Numbered from the stretch's first letter, positions 9,164 through 19,660 are shown. The stretch is 64,000 bases of DNA from Nostoc commune NIES-4072 (GCF_003113895.1 NZ_BDUD01000001.1:3934037-3998036); one strand, 5' to 3'. Numbers and translations: made by a program. The notes: generated by a model from the sequence alone, not told the origin.

Positions 9164-12001
9164 ATGTGGCGTAAATTCCAAGCTTTCATCCAACGCTCTC
9201 GCAGTGTTTTGATTATTAGTCCCAGCGTTGCTCTGACAGTTATTGTTGGGCAGTCTTTGGGACTTTTTAATTTGCCTGAGTGGAAACTTCGTGATGAATG
9301 GATACGACAGCGATGCCTTCCGGCAAGCCGCTTTGCGTCTACGCAAAATACAATAGCTGACAAAATTATAATTGTCACAGTTGATGAACAAGATATCCAA
9401 TCAGTTGGTAAATGGCCAATTCCAGACTGGTCACTAGCACAATTACTAGAAAAAATCCAGGCGCAACAACCCCGCGCCATCGGTTTGGATCTCTATCGGG
9501 ATTTACCCGAAGGCAGTGGATACGATCAACTTGTAAAAGTCTTCCGCAACAGTGCCAATTTAATAGGCGTTGAGAAAATTACCGGAGAGCATGTCAATCC
9601 GCCACCAGAATTGAAAAAACTCGGTCAAGTCGGATTAGCAGATTTGGTGTTGGATGGCGATCGCCATGTGCGTCGTGCCTTACTTACAGCAGTAGATGCC
9701 AAGGAAGAGGGAACAATTAAAGCAGGACTGGGAACTCTTGTAGCCCTCAAGTACCTTGAAGCCGAAAAAATAACTTTAGAATCCGTTGACGAAAAGCAGC
9801 AGAAGTTTCGCTTAGGTAATCAAATCTACCTACCATTACACAATCAAGAAGCAGGTTATTCTGATGCTGATGTCGGCGGCTATCAAATTTTGCTCAACTG
9901 GTACGGAACAGATGCGGCGTTTCGCACAGTTACGATGCGGGATGTGTTGGCAGGAAAAATTCCAGCAAACCTGATGCGCGATCGCATGGTATTTATTGGG
10001 TCAACTGCTGCCAGTACCAATGACTTTTTTAGCACACCCTTCAGTTCCTCCTTGGTTTCTGCCCAAAAACCTACACCAGGTGTTATTATCCATGCCAATA
10101 TTGCCCATCAACTAGTAGAAGGAGCAAAAACAGGGAAAGCAAACCTGCATGGCATTTCTGGAATGGCTGTGTCGCTCTGGATTCTTTTATGCTCTTTTAT
10201 CGGTTCTGGTGGTAGTTGGTATTTAGCTAGTGCCCGTACCCGGCGACAGATTCCAGGCGGCAAAATTCTTTGGGCAACCGTAGGCATCAGTGGCGCATTC
10301 ATGGGTGGTGGTTACGGGATGTTTTTGCACGGTGTTCTGATTCCCATAACACCCGCCTTAGCTGCCTTCATCAGCAGCGTAGTTGCCACAACCAATGCCT
10401 ATAAACAGCAGAAGTTAGAAGAAGCGAATCGGCAACTAGAAATTGCTAATAGTCAACTATTAGATTATTCCAAAACCTTAGAGTTCAAAGTTGAAGAACG
10501 AACTCATCAACTGCTAGAAGCAAAGCAAGCTGCTGATGCTGCTAACGAAGCAAAGAGCGAGTTTCTGGCCAATATGAGCCATGAGCTACGCACACCGCTT
10601 AATGGCATCCTTGGTTTTGCTCAGGTGCTTGAGGTATCGCCAAACATGACAGAGAAAAACCTAGAAGGAGTCAGCATTATCTACCAATGTGGCACACACC
10701 TTTTAATGCTAATCAATGACATTCTCGACCTTTCAAAAATTGAAGCTCGTAAATTAGAATTAGTTGCGACTAATGTACATCTGCCCACTTTCTTACATGG
10801 TGTCACCGAGATTTGCAGTATTCGAGCCAAGCAGAAAGGAATTGCATTTAACATTTTCATGGGCGATCGCCTCCCACTTGTTATTCAAGTAGATGAAAAG
10901 CGGCTCCGACAAGTGTTGATCAACTTATTAGGCAACGCTATCAAGTTTACAGACAATGGGAGCGTGACATTCAAAGTAGATGTACTGGAGACTGGGGACA
11001 AGGACAATCCCCAATCCCCAATCACTAAGATTCGCTTTCAAATTGAAGATACAGGTATTGGGATGTCACCAGACCAACTAGAGAAAATATTTTTAGCCTT
11101 TGAGCAAGTAGGTGAGGCTGGACGGAAATCTGAAGGTACTGGCTTGGGATTAGCAATCAGTCAAAGAATTGCAGCATTGATGGACAGCCAAATTCAAGTG
11201 CAGAGTTGCCAAGGTGAAGGTAGTCTATTTTGGTTGGATTTGACAGTAATAGTACCAGTTTCCCATGACTGGCAGCCAGTAAACATCCCCTCATCCCAGC
11301 AGAAAATCGTCGGTATTCGAGGTATTGCACCTCAAATTTTGATTGTCGATGACGATCGCAACCACCGTTCTATGTTGACCAGTATGCTACAAGAAATCGG
11401 CTGTCGAACCTTGGAAGCAAGCGACGGCAAACATGGGCTACAGATGGTAACTGAACATCAACCAGATGTGATTGTGCTTGATTTAGCCATGCCCAATATG
11501 GATGGCTTTGAGCTAATGCTTCAGTTACAACAGAATCCCCAAACTCGGATTATTCCGATTATTGTCTCTAGTGCCAGCGTATTTGAAGAAAATCGGCAAC
11601 AAAGTTTACAGGCAGGAGCTACAGCATTCTTGCCTAAACCCCTGCAAATTGATGAACTATTTAATGCGCTGCATTCTGCCTTTGAGGCAGTAGCAAAGCG
11701 ATCGCTACTAGAATTTGACTGGATCTATACTCAATCTAAACCTCAGCAATTATCTCCCAAGAATGAGCAAATAGATAATAGTAAATTGGTTTTGCCATCT
11801 CAGGATATTTTGCAACAACTCTATCATTTAGCAATGATGGGAGATATTCCAGCGATCGAGGGAATTATAGAAGAGCTAATCAAGCAAGACACTCAGTTAA
11901 CTGCCTTCACAACTGAGTTGAGCAAACTCACTGCCAACTTTCAAACCGCAAAAATCCGTAAGTTCCTAAAATCATTTGTAGCAACGGAGTCACATCCATG
12001 A
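9164..12001 (+). CDS. CHASE2-domain hybrid sensor histidine kinase
   Basis: The 945-residue protein has an N-terminal helix (about 18-38), an extracytoplasmic CHASE2 sensor (about 45-325, with '[19 protein letters not shown]' and '[15 protein letters not shown]'), three transmembrane helices at about 330-415 and a coiled coil. It continues with HisKA ('[12 protein letters not shown]', His473), HATPase ('[14 protein letters not shown]', '[16 protein letters not shown]', 'GTGLGLAIS') and a receiver domain ('[14 protein letters not shown]', phosphoacceptor Asp773 in '[14 protein letters not shown]'). The last 60 residues are helical, with no HPt histidine that I can see. It should sense an extracytoplasmic cue and relay phosphate to its own receiver and possibly to the downstream protein, whose start overlaps its stop (ATGA). 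Confidence 0.93.
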   Translation: MWRKFQAFIQRSRSVLIISPSVALTVIVGQSLGLFNLPEWKLRDEWIRQRCLPASRFASTQNTIADKIIIVTVDEQDIQSVGKWPIPDWSLAQLLEKIQAQQPRAIGLDLYRDLPEGSGYDQLVKVFRNSANLIGVEKITGEHVNPPPELKKLGQVGLADLVLDGDRHVRRALLTAVDAKEEGTIKAGLGTLVALKYLEAEKITLESVDEKQQKFRLGNQIYLPLHNQEAGYSDADVGGYQILLNWYGTDAAFRTVTMRDVLAGKIPANLMRDRMVFIGSTAASTNDFFSTPFSSSLVSAQKPTPGVIIHANIAHQLVEGAKTGKANLHGISGMAVSLWILLCSFIGSGGSWYLASARTRRQIPGGKILWATVGISGAFMGGGYGMFLHGVLIPITPALAAFISSVVATTNAYKQQKLEEANRQLEIANSQLLDYSKTLEFKVEERTHQLLEAKQAADAANEAKSEFLANMSHELRTPLNGILGFAQVLEVSPNMTEKNLEGVSIIYQCGTHLLMLINDILDLSKIEARKLELVATNVHLPTFLHGVTEICSIRAKQKGIAFNIFMGDRLPLVIQVDEKRLRQVLINLLGNAIKFTDNGSVTFKVDVLETGDKDNPQSPITKIRFQIEDTGIGMSPDQLEKIFLAFEQVGEAGRKSEGTGLGLAISQRIAALMDSQIQVQSCQGEGSLFWLDLTVIVPVSHDWQPVNIPSSQQKIVGIRGIAPQILIVDDDRNHRSMLTSMLQEIGCRTLEASDGKHGLQMVTEHQPDVIVLDLAMPNMDGFELMLQLQQNPQTRIIPIIVSSASVFEENRQQSLQAGATAFLPKPLQIDELFNALHSAFEAVAKRSLLEFDWIYTQSKPQQLSPKNEQIDNSKLVLPSQDILQQLYHLAMMGDIPAIEGIIEELIKQDTQLTAFTTELSKLTANFQTAKIRKFLKSFVATESHP

Positions 12002-13299
12002 TGACCGAATCTTTTTTGCAACCAATGCATATCCTGTTGGTGGACGATAATCCAAATAATCTTAAGGTTCTATCTGAAGCGATTCAGGGATGTGGTTGGA
12101 AAGCACTCATGGCAACCGATGGAGAGTCAGCGATCGAACAAACAGAATATGCCCATCCCGATCTGATTCTCCTGGATGTAATGATGCCAGGTTTGGATGG
12201 ATTTGAAACTTGCCGCAGGCTGAAAGCCAATGCCATCACTCAGAATATTCCGGTCATTTTTATGACTGCCTTGACGGATGCCACAGACAAAGTGAAAGGG
12301 TTGGAAATTGGTGCAGTTGACTACATTACCAAACCCTTCCAACACGAAGAAGTAATTGCTCGATTAAAATTACACCTGAAAATCTCCCATCTCACCCGTA
12401 CCTTAGAAGAAAGAGTGCAAGAACGTACCGCAGAATTATCCCAATCTCTACAACAATTACAACAAACCCAACTACAACTAATCCAGAGTGAGAAAATGTC
12501 CACACTTGGACAACTTGTTGCAGGCATAGGTCATGAGATTAATAACCCAATTGGTTTTATTAGTGGAAATTGCTTTCATATTGAGGAATATGTAAAGGAT
12601 CTATTTCATTTGGTGAATCTACAACAGCAAAAGCTAGCACACCCAGATTTGGAAATTGAAGAACTTATTGAAGAAATTGACTTAGAATATATCACTGAAG
12701 ATTTACCAAAAGTTCTCTTATCAATGCACCAGGGAATTGGTCGTCTTAAAGACATAAGCCTTTCTTTAAGAACCTTTGCTCGATCTGATATTTCATCTAA
12801 GGTAGAGTTTCAAATTCACGAAGGAATCAATAGCACCTTAATGTTATTAAAACACCGACTAAAAGACCAAGTAGACCGCCCTAAAATCGAGGTTTTCACA
12901 CAATATGGTGAGTTGCCTCCAATTATTTGCTATCCCGGACAATTGAATCAAGTGCTTATGAATATTATTGCCAATGCAATTGATGCATTTGATGGTCTTC
13001 ATCAAATGTACTCAGATGAGAAGATAGCCGCTTCCCATAACACCATTACGATTACTACATCGGTCGATCATCAGCAAAAAACTGTGACAATTTGCATTGA
13101 AGATAATGCTCTTGGTATGACTACCGAGGTGCAAGCTAAAATTTTTGAGCCATCTTTTACAACTAAACCTGTGGGTAAAGGAACTGGGCTAGGATTAGCT
13201 ATTAGTCGCCAAATTATTGTCGATAAACACAATGGACAAATCAACTGCTTGTCAACCTCTGGTCAGGGAACAAAGTTTATTATTACTCTGCCAATTTAG
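11998..13299 (+). CDS. Response regulator-histidine kinase hybrid
   Basis: This 433-residue soluble protein has an N-terminal receiver ('[14 protein letters not shown]', Asp60 in '[15 protein letters not shown]', Lys in 'DYITKPF'), a coiled coil around 130-165, and a histidine kinase core with His179 in '[12 protein letters not shown]', an N box '[12 protein letters not shown]' and a G2 box '[15 protein letters not shown]'. The gene overlaps the CHASE2 kinase by four bases, so the two are translationally coupled. A natural reading is that this kinase is controlled by phosphate from the CHASE2 kinase and passes it on to a partner not in the window. No DNA-binding output domain is present in either protein. 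Confidence 0.92.
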   Translation: MMTESFLQPMHILLVDDNPNNLKVLSEAIQGCGWKALMATDGESAIEQTEYAHPDLILLDVMMPGLDGFETCRRLKANAITQNIPVIFMTALTDATDKVKGLEIGAVDYITKPFQHEEVIARLKLHLKISHLTRTLEERVQERTAELSQSLQQLQQTQLQLIQSEKMSTLGQLVAGIGHEINNPIGFISGNCFHIEEYVKDLFHLVNLQQQKLAHPDLEIEELIEEIDLEYITEDLPKVLLSMHQGIGRLKDISLSLRTFARSDISSKVEFQIHEGINSTLMLLKHRLKDQVDRPKIEVFTQYGELPPIICYPGQLNQVLMNIIANAIDAFDGLHQMYSDEKIAASHNTITITTSVDHQQKTVTICIEDNALGMTTEVQAKIFEPSFTTKPVGKGTGLGLAISRQIIVDKHNGQINCLSTSGQGTKFIITLPI

Positions 13300-13434
13300 T
13301 TTTTACGTGAGTTCGATTTGAAAAAAGCACAAAAAAAGGCTGGAAGTTTTAGGATGCAGGAGGAGTAGGGCAGTATGAAATCAACAATCGTGATTTTTCA
13401 TTTTTCATAAATGATTTAGGATTTATAGTTAGCT

Positions 13435-13455
13435 AGTCGTCGTGCTGACGCGACT
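13435..13455 (-). terminator. Hairpin just past the Wzc-like gene stop
   Basis: AGTCG(T)CGT-GCTG-ACGCGACT forms an 8-bp stem with a one-base bulge and a 4-base loop. It ends two bases beyond the stop codon of the minus-strand Wzc-like gene, between convergent genes. No T-run follows, so an intrinsic terminator is only possible. Confidence 0.4.
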
Positions 13456-13457
13456 AT

Positions 13458-15635
13458 TTACTTGCTAAGAAAACTATTGTTGGTACTTTTCTGAGCATTA
13501 CCAACTATGCCTAATATATTCAATCGAGAAATTTTTAAGTTATCTAAAGCTACTTGTAGCATTGAGGAATTTGTTTTATTAATCCTAACTACTATTAAAA
13601 GTCCATCAGTATGGGGTGCTATCAGGCTAGCATCGGCTAATCCTACCAAGGAAGGGACATCATAAATCACTAAGTCAAAGCTGTTATGAAAATCTGCTAT
13701 TAGTTGCTTCATTTTTTGAGATGAGAGCAACTTTGTAGGATCTGGTGGTATTGGCCCAGCAGTGATGACAGATAATTGGTTCATGGAAGGTAGTTGTCGT
13801 ATTACTTCTGGCACTGGCAAGTTTGTAGAAATTAAATTACTTAATCCCCATAGATTATTTAAACCTGATAAATCGTGAATTGTGGGTTTACGAAAATCAG
13901 CATCTACAAGTAGGACTCGTTGCCCCATTGCTGTGGCTATTTGAGCTAGATGAAGAGCAACCGTAGACTTTCCATCACCATTCATAGCTGAACTAATAAC
14001 TATGGAGCGAATTGGGCGATCGGAATTGAGTAGTTGAATATTGGTATAAAGTACCCGTAGGGCTTCTAAAAAGTTAGTTGAAGAATCACCATATTCTTGA
14101 TCTGGTAAAACACTCAACTCAGCAATTCCTTGATAAAAATAGTTGGGTATATTTACTAAGGGACTCTTTTTATTAAAACTGCGGTTTTGGTTATTTTTAA
14201 CTTGCTTTTCAAAAGGAATATTCCCTAACACTGGCTGTTTGAGTTTTGTTTTCAGTTCCTCAATAGTATGGTAAGTATTGTCTAACTTATCAATCAATAT
14301 GACAATACCAATTGCTGAGAGTACGCTTGCAACTAATCCCAGGATAAAATTACGTTGGATATTAAAAGAAGAAACAGGAGTATTTGGCGTAGTCGGTGCT
14401 TGAAGTAATTGCCAACCAAGCTCTGTCTGGGATTTTTGAATTTGGATATTTTCGCGGGTTGATAAAAACCGATTTAAACTCTCATTTGCAATTTTTAATT
14501 TGCGCTGTAAGTCAGTGTACTGTCGATTTAAAATTGGCAGTTGGTTGCGGCGTTGTGCAAGTTCCCGTTCTGTTTTAGCCAGCTCTTGGCTTTGTACTTC
14601 TAAGGTCTGAAGTTGCGTTGTTACTTCTGCAAACTTTACACCCAATAAACGCTGCGCCTCTTGACGTAACAAAGGTAAAAGACTCGCTCGTTTCTCTTTC
14701 AATGTTTGGATGGTTGGATTCCTGTCCTGCAAACGGGTTGATTCTGTAGCAATCTGAACATCAAATTCGCGTATTTGAGTAATCAACTGTTGATATAATG
14801 GAGCACTATTAAGCATTGTCGTTGCTCCATCTTTTCCTTGTAGGATAGCCAAATTAGCACGAGCTTGAGCTAACTGTAGATCAATTGCTTGTCTTTTCTG
14901 AGATAATTCAACGGTTTGTGAACTAATTTGTGTTTCTTCGGTTTCGGGATCGTTAAAATTGTACTTTTGCCGGAAAAATTGTAACTCTTTTTGGAGTTGA
15001 TCTACGCGGTTTTGTGTAAATATTAGTTGATTTTCAACAAACTTAAGCCCTTGGCGTAACTTAGTTTGCCTCCTGACTTGACTGTAGTCCAAATAATTCT
15101 CAGCAATTTGCTCTAGTACAAATTGAGTCTGCTTTTGATTACTACTTCCATAGCGGACTTGTATTATCTTTGTCTCACCTAACCGAGTAATCTTCAAAGA
15201 TTCGAGAAGAGAATCATAGCTGATTCCTGGATAGGAAGCTTGTAACTTTTTAAGGGTGCTTCTCATCACTTCAGGACTCTTAAGAACCTGAATTTGACTT
15301 TCATAATCTAAACTAGACACCTGTGAGTTAGAGTCTTTTACGACATCAACAGCTTTGGTGTCATCATTTACAGGTTCCACTAATAGTTGAAAACTGCCTT
15401 CATATTCTGGAGGCTTCCGGTTGATCACCAAGTTAATCACTACAATTGTCATCATAGCAATTGTTACACCTGTCATGACTAGCGCTCGTCGCTGTAAAAC
15501 ACTTAGAAATTCTTGAAAGCTCCTGTCGTCTTTTTGTTCCTCAGTCCACGGAACAAGTTGATTTTGAGGATATGGAGGCACAGAATTATTACTGTGATTG
15601 GAACTGGAGGATTGAGAAGAAGAGTTCTCCATCAT
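13458..15635 (-). CDS. Polysaccharide co-polymerase / BY-kinase-like protein (GumC/Wzc family)
   Basis: This 725-residue protein has an N-terminal Wzz domain with a first membrane helix at about 53-72 ('RALVMTGVTIAMMTIVVINL'), a long periplasmic coiled coil (about 195-410), a second helix at about 430-450, and a cytoplasmic P-loop kinase domain. That domain has Walker A 'SSAMNGDGKSTVALHLA', Walker A' 'VLLVDADFRKP' and a Walker B-like 'FDLVIYDVPSL'. Proteins of this type set chain length and control export of extracellular or capsular polysaccharide. The C-terminus ('GNAQKSTNNSFLSK') lacks the tyrosine cluster that is autophosphorylated in classical Wzc. It is the only minus-strand gene at the start of the polysaccharide locus, divergent from the first glycosyltransferase across 913 bp. 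Confidence 0.92.
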   Translation of the reverse strand: MMENSSSQSSSSNHSNNSVPPYPQNQLVPWTEEQKDDRSFQEFLSVLQRRALVMTGVTIAMMTIVVINLVINRKPPEYEGSFQLLVEPVNDDTKAVDVVKDSNSQVSSLDYESQIQVLKSPEVMRSTLKKLQASYPGISYDSLLESLKITRLGETKIIQVRYGSSNQKQTQFVLEQIAENYLDYSQVRRQTKLRQGLKFVENQLIFTQNRVDQLQKELQFFRQKYNFNDPETEETQISSQTVELSQKRQAIDLQLAQARANLAILQGKDGATTMLNSAPLYQQLITQIREFDVQIATESTRLQDRNPTIQTLKEKRASLLPLLRQEAQRLLGVKFAEVTTQLQTLEVQSQELAKTERELAQRRNQLPILNRQYTDLQRKLKIANESLNRFLSTRENIQIQKSQTELGWQLLQAPTTPNTPVSSFNIQRNFILGLVASVLSAIGIVILIDKLDNTYHTIEELKTKLKQPVLGNIPFEKQVKNNQNRSFNKKSPLVNIPNYFYQGIAELSVLPDQEYGDSSTNFLEALRVLYTNIQLLNSDRPIRSIVISSAMNGDGKSTVALHLAQIATAMGQRVLLVDADFRKPTIHDLSGLNNLWGLSNLISTNLPVPEVIRQLPSMNQLSVITAGPIPPDPTKLLSSQKMKQLIADFHNSFDLVIYDVPSLVGLADASLIAPHTDGLLIVVRINKTNSSMLQVALDNLKISRLNILGIVGNAQKSTNNSFLSK

Positions 15636-15952
15636 GTGCTTAATATTCGGTAATATACTGATCAGGATTAAGTAGAAAGGGTATTAAAAGCTTTAGTGAG
15701 GTAGCTTTGATATAAGCATTAATCTATTCTAAATAAGATATTTATTTGATAAAGTACGCTAAAATCCTCTTCCCTTCTGCGCTTCGGCTTGGTGCAATTG
15801 CTGATGACTAAATGCTTTGATGTTAACGCTATATTATCGCTCTCAGCGTCTTAACGCCAGTTACCCATCTACAGCGCTGGCTGAAGGGATGTAGGGAGAA
15901 AACAAAATGGCACTACTTACCTTCAGCATTGCTATTTGCTGTCTTATACCAA

Positions 15953-16135
15953 CGACAAATAAATATTTATGCCCACTTACTTAGTCACACTTACACTTAA
16001 CTTAGTTATTCAATAACTTGATAGCCAATAAAATAAACTTTTTATCGACAAATATTTATATCCACTTACTTAGTTATTCGGCTACTAAATGGCAATAATT
16101 TGATAGCTAATAACTTGATATTTGAGAACTTAATA
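15953..16135 (+). repeat. Interleaved AT-rich direct repeats
   Basis: Two families of imperfect direct repeats alternate: 'cgacaaat(aa)atttat.cccacttacttag' spaced about 93 bp apart, and 'aataa.ttgatag.caata' spaced 82 bp apart with a further partial copy. The pattern suggests duplication of an approximately 85-95-bp block upstream of the polysaccharide genes. Confidence 0.55.
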
Positions 16136-16384
16136 ACCGATAAAATATTTAGTTTATAAAGATTTAACTTAGATGTATTTTGAGAATATAAATTTTTAAT
16201 GAACAACTTCGTTTAATGTTGAAACATGGTATTGTGAAAATCGAATCTTAAATTTAATGAACATTCATAGTGTAATATGCGTAATATTAAATTTAGTTTA
16301 TTATGAATTTACTATCAATAAAGTAAATCTTTGGATATTTACTAAATTGGTATATTTGAATAGAGAGTTGTGATTCGAGAAAAA

Positions 16385-16468
16385 ATGAATTTCATACTAC
16401 AGTTAATTTGGATTAGTGCGGGATTGGCTATAGTTTCAACGGGTTTAAAGTTGGTTAAATTAATTTAA
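16385..16468 (+). CDS. Possible 27-residue membrane microprotein
   Basis: ATG at 16385 opens a frame of 27 residues ending at TAA 16466-16468. The peptide is one hydrophobic helix (LQLIWISAGLAIVSTGLKL) with a basic end (KLVKLI). It lies 80 bp upstream of the first glycosyltransferase. The short length and the lack of a strong ribosome-binding site make this tentative. Confidence 0.25.
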   Translation: MNFILQLIWISAGLAIVSTGLKLVKLI

Positions 16469-16548
16469 TATTCAAAATGAATGGTTCGCTTTATTTTTCG
16501 TGACGTATTTAAAAAAACTTTATTTATTACAGACTTAGGACATAGCTT

Positions 16549-17898
16549 ATGAGACTTAATGAATGGATTAATCAAAAATTTTTGCAATCCATTTCTACTC
16601 AATTAGATGCCAATAATCAATCTTCGGCAAAAGCTCAAAAATCAATTAAATTGTCTGTAGTTACCCAATTTTTTCCTCCAGATTATGCTGCAACAGGGCA
16701 GTTGATTGAAGAATTAGTGAAACAGTTAGGGAAGCAAGGGGTAGATATTGAAGTCTTTACAAGTCAGCCAGGATATGCATTTAGCTCTCATACGGCCCCA
16801 GCAGTTGAATGCACTGACCAAATCCGAATTCAGCGATCGCGCACTGCCCAACTTTGGCCGGGAAGAATTCGTGGGAAAGCTGTTAATGGTGTTTTATATA
16901 CATTACGTGCTACTCTCTATCTCCTCAAAGCTTGGCGTCGTAACAATATCTTGTTACTAACTACAGCTCCGCCATTTTTACCAGTGATTGGATATCTGGC
17001 TTATATCTTATTCCGATTGCCCTATGTCTGCGTTCTATATGATTTATACCCTGATATTGCGATCGCATTAGGGGTAATTCCAAGGCGTAATTGGCTAGTC
17101 CGCTTGTGGCGTAGGATCAACAAACAGGTTTGGTTAAATTCTAAGGGGATTGTAGTACTTAGTCCAGCGATGAAACAAAAGATAGTAGCGCATTGCCCCG
17201 AAGTAGCTGATAAAATTTCGATAATTCACAGTTGGGCTAACCCAGAAGCGATCGTACCGATTGCCAAGCGAGAAAACTGGTTTGCTTGGAAGTACAACTT
17301 AGTTAACAAATTTACCGTACTTTATTCTGGCAATATGGGTCGCTGTCATGATATCAACACAATGCTGGAAGCTGCAAAAGAACTGCAAGATGAGCCAATT
17401 CAATTTGTTTGCATTGGTGCTGGTGCCAAACGCGATGAATTAATCATGGAAGTAGAGCGGTTAGGGCTGAACAATTTTACGTTTCTACCTTATCAAGATA
17501 AGCAAGTGCTACCTTATTCCTTAACAGCTTGCGATCTATCACTAGTAAGTGTAGATTCAGCTACAGAGGGTTTAGTTGTTCCCAGCAAACTATATTCAGC
17601 TTTAGCCTCTGGGCGACCAGTAGCAGTAATATGCTCCCAGACTTCATATCTTAGACAACTGATGGCTGAAGCAAATTGTGGTGGAACATTTGACAATGGA
17701 GATGGGCAAGGTTTAGCACAATTTATTCGCTTTCTGAATCGAGATCGACAGATAGGAGAGCAGATGGGCAAAGCAGGTCGCCAGTATTTGCGATCGCACT
17801 TCACGCCTAAGGTTATCTCTCAACAATACTTGCATGTTTTACAGCAGGCATTATTCTCTAATGAGATAAAAATTATGTCTCAAAGTGATGTGAAGTAA
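16549..17898 (+). CDS. Glycosyltransferase family 4 (WbuB-like)
   Basis: This 449-residue GT-B fold enzyme has an N-terminal acceptor half with 'TQFFPPDYAATGQLIEELV' and a membrane-associating segment near 135-155 ('LLLTTAPPFLPVIGYLAYILF'). The nucleotide-sugar half has 'VLYSGNMGRCHDINTMLEAA' and 'EGLVVPSKLYSALASGRPVA', the E-x7-E region of family 4. WbuB-type enzymes transfer sugars such as L-FucNAc onto lipid-linked intermediates, but the donor here cannot be inferred. As first plus-strand gene of the cluster it probably acts early in repeat-unit assembly. Confidence 0.9.
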   Translation: MRLNEWINQKFLQSISTQLDANNQSSAKAQKSIKLSVVTQFFPPDYAATGQLIEELVKQLGKQGVDIEVFTSQPGYAFSSHTAPAVECTDQIRIQRSRTAQLWPGRIRGKAVNGVLYTLRATLYLLKAWRRNNILLLTTAPPFLPVIGYLAYILFRLPYVCVLYDLYPDIAIALGVIPRRNWLVRLWRRINKQVWLNSKGIVVLSPAMKQKIVAHCPEVADKISIIHSWANPEAIVPIAKRENWFAWKYNLVNKFTVLYSGNMGRCHDINTMLEAAKELQDEPIQFVCIGAGAKRDELIMEVERLGLNNFTFLPYQDKQVLPYSLTACDLSLVSVDSATEGLVVPSKLYSALASGRPVAVICSQTSYLRQLMAEANCGGTFDNGDGQGLAQFIRFLNRDRQIGEQMGKAGRQYLRSHFTPKVISQQYLHVLQQALFSNEIKIMSQSDVK

Positions 17899-18029
17899 GT
17901 AGACATGTAGGAGTTAATTGAATATTTTTGCTGTATTTTTTAGGAGTTGGACTTCGATGGTCTTATTGATCTCAGTCCCTCCAATATAGCCTTCCTTGCT
18001 CATAGTTTTTGTCTATACAGGAGGTTAAA

Positions 18030-18467
18030 TTGCAGAGAAGGTGTGATCGAAATCGGAAACGTTCCAAACGACGGGCTATTTATTGCCCCATTCATGGCTG
18101 TTATATCGATAGTGTCAGTCAAAAATATAAAATGTTTGCTGACAAAGCAGGTCAATTACAGCAACGAGGGATGAGCCGACGAAATGCATTGATGTTAATA
18201 GCGAACCAAACCGCAGTACCTATAGAAGGGGAATGGTTAGAAGCTTTTTGGTGTCAAGAGTGTCAACAGACAAAATGGTATTACGTTCGGCAAGGTGGCG
18301 ATCGCACATATCAAATTTCACTTGCACCAGCAGAGCTTTGGCAACAAGTCGCAGGAGTAATAGATCCACACGGTAATCCCTCCGTTGGAGAGTTTACCCG
18401 CAGACAAGCAAAGATGCTTACTCACAACAGCATCAGATATTTTAACTGTGTCGGTCAGTACACTTAG
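18030..18467 (+). CDS. Conserved hypothetical protein with CxxH/CxxC motifs
   Basis: I place the start at TTG 18030 because AGGAGG at 18019-18024 precedes it by five bases. An upstream TTG at 18009 would put that site inside the gene. The resulting 145-residue protein begins MQRRCDRN and has a basic N-terminus, 'YCPIHGCYID' and 'FWCQECQQTKWYYVR', consistent with a metal-binding ribbon, then a 'VIDPHGNPSVGEFTRRQAKM' C-terminal segment. I do not recognise an assigned function. It lies between a glycosyltransferase and an epimerase gene, but it looks like a cytoplasmic nucleic-acid- or protein-binding protein rather than a sugar enzyme. Confidence 0.75.
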   Translation: MQRRCDRNRKRSKRRAIYCPIHGCYIDSVSQKYKMFADKAGQLQQRGMSRRNALMLIANQTAVPIEGEWLEAFWCQECQQTKWYYVRQGGDRTYQISLAPAELWQQVAGVIDPHGNPSVGEFTRRQAKMLTHNSIRYFNCVGQYT

Positions 18468-18595
18468 TCTTAAATATATTTGGAAATTGTAAATAGGCTT
18501 TGCAATTTTTATACATTAATCTCTTTAAGATTTCAGGTTGATTTAAACACCTAATATCTGATTTTTTAATTTTGAAATTAATAGAGCATTTACTC

Positions 18596-19660
18596 ATGAA
18601 TATTGTTTTAATAACTGGTTCAGCAGGACTAATTGGTTCTGAAGCTGTAAGTTTTTTCTGTGAACGAGGCTTTGTTGTTGTCGGTATTGACAACAATATG
18701 CGTCAGGCATTTTTTGGTCAAGATGCTTCTACAGAATGGAATCGCGATCGCCTCATACATAAATATGGCGATCGTTATATTCACCATAATGTAGATATTC
18801 GCAATCATGAAGCTATCTCTAGAATTTTCCAGACTTATAGTAAAGATATTAGCCTAATTATTCATACAGCTGCCCAGCCCTCTCATGATTGGGCTGCCAA
18901 TGAGCCTTACACTGATTTTACCGTTAATGCCAACGGCACCTTAGTTTTATTAGAGAATACCCGTCAAATATGTCCAAATGCGGTCTTCATTTTTTGCTCT
19001 ACTAATAAAGTTTATGGAGACACACCTAATCGCTTACCACTAATTGAACAAGAACTACGCTGGGAAATTGAAGAAACTCACCCCTATAACCAGGGTATTG
19101 ATGAAAACATGAGTATTGATAACACCAAACACTCATTATTTGGGACTTCTAAAGTAGCCGCAGATGTATTAGTGCAGGAATACGGACGCTATTTTGATAT
19201 GAAAACTGCAAGTTTTCGGGGTGGGTGTTTAACAGGGCCAAGCCACTCTGGAACAAAGTTGCATGGCTTCTTATCCTATCTGATGAAATGTACAATGGCT
19301 GGGCATGCGTATCAAGTATATGGCTATAAAGGAAAGCAAGTTAGAGATAATATTCATAGCTATGATTTGGTGAATGCGTTCTACCATTTTTATCAAAACC
19401 CACGAGTTGCAGAAATATATAACATTGGGGGTAGCCGTTACAGTAATTGTTCAATGTTAGAGGCTATTCAACATTGTGAAGCGATTACAGAGAAAAAACT
19501 AGACTGGAGTTATATTGAATCCAATCGAATTGGAGACCATATTTGGTGGGTTAGTGATGTCAGTAAATTTCAAAATCACTATCCAGAATGGCAGTTAACT
19601 TATACTGTTCCAGATATTTTAAAAGAGATTTTTTCCCAGAATGTAAATCGTTGGCTTTGA
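18596..19660 (+). CDS. NAD-dependent sugar-nucleotide epimerase (extended SDR)
   Basis: The start at 18596 ([18 protein letters not shown]) places the Rossmann glycine motif at the N-terminus as usual. The frame open from 18572 adds eight unlikely residues. The 354-residue protein resembles the CDP-paratose/tyvelose 2-epimerase group, with '[14 protein letters not shown]', '[15 protein letters not shown]', '[12 protein letters not shown]' and '[13 protein letters not shown]'-like text (here '[13 protein letters not shown]'). At the usual YxxxK site the sequence reads F-G-T-S-K, so the catalytic Tyr position is Phe. It probably makes a modified NDP-sugar for the polysaccharide. The exact substrate is uncertain. 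Confidence 0.85.
   Translation: MNIVLITGSAGLIGSEAVSFFCERGFVVVGIDNNMRQAFFGQDASTEWNRDRLIHKYGDRYIHHNVDIRNHEAISRIFQTYSKDISLIIHTAAQPSHDWAANEPYTDFTVNANGTLVLLENTRQICPNAVFIFCSTNKVYGDTPNRLPLIEQELRWEIEETHPYNQGIDENMSIDNTKHSLFGTSKVAADVLVQEYGRYFDMKTASFRGGCLTGPSHSGTKLHGFLSYLMKCTMAGHAYQVYGYKGKQVRDNIHSYDLVNAFYHFYQNPRVAEIYNIGGSRYSNCSMLEAIQHCEAITEKKLDWSYIESNRIGDHIWWVSDVSKFQNHYPEWQLTYTVPDILKEIFSQNVNRWL

Larger units (their letters stand above)
15636..16548. promoter_or_regulatory. Long divergent AT-rich upstream region with iterated repeats
   Basis: This 913-bp region separates the Wzc-like gene from the first glycosyltransferase and must include promoters for both. It contains imperfect direct repeats: CGACAAAT...ATTTAT.CCACTTACTTAGT at 15953-15986 and again at 16046-16076, and AATAACTTGATAGCCAATA at 16012-16030 with a near copy at 16094-16112 and a partial copy just after. 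A very small reading frame at 16385-16468 is listed separately. I cannot place exact promoter boxes. Confidence 0.5.

Noticed and set aside
17947..18174. Plus-strand frame overlapping the start of the CxxH/CxxC protein gene
   Set aside because: The other frame has an AGGAGG-positioned start and a conserved-looking protein; this one has neither.
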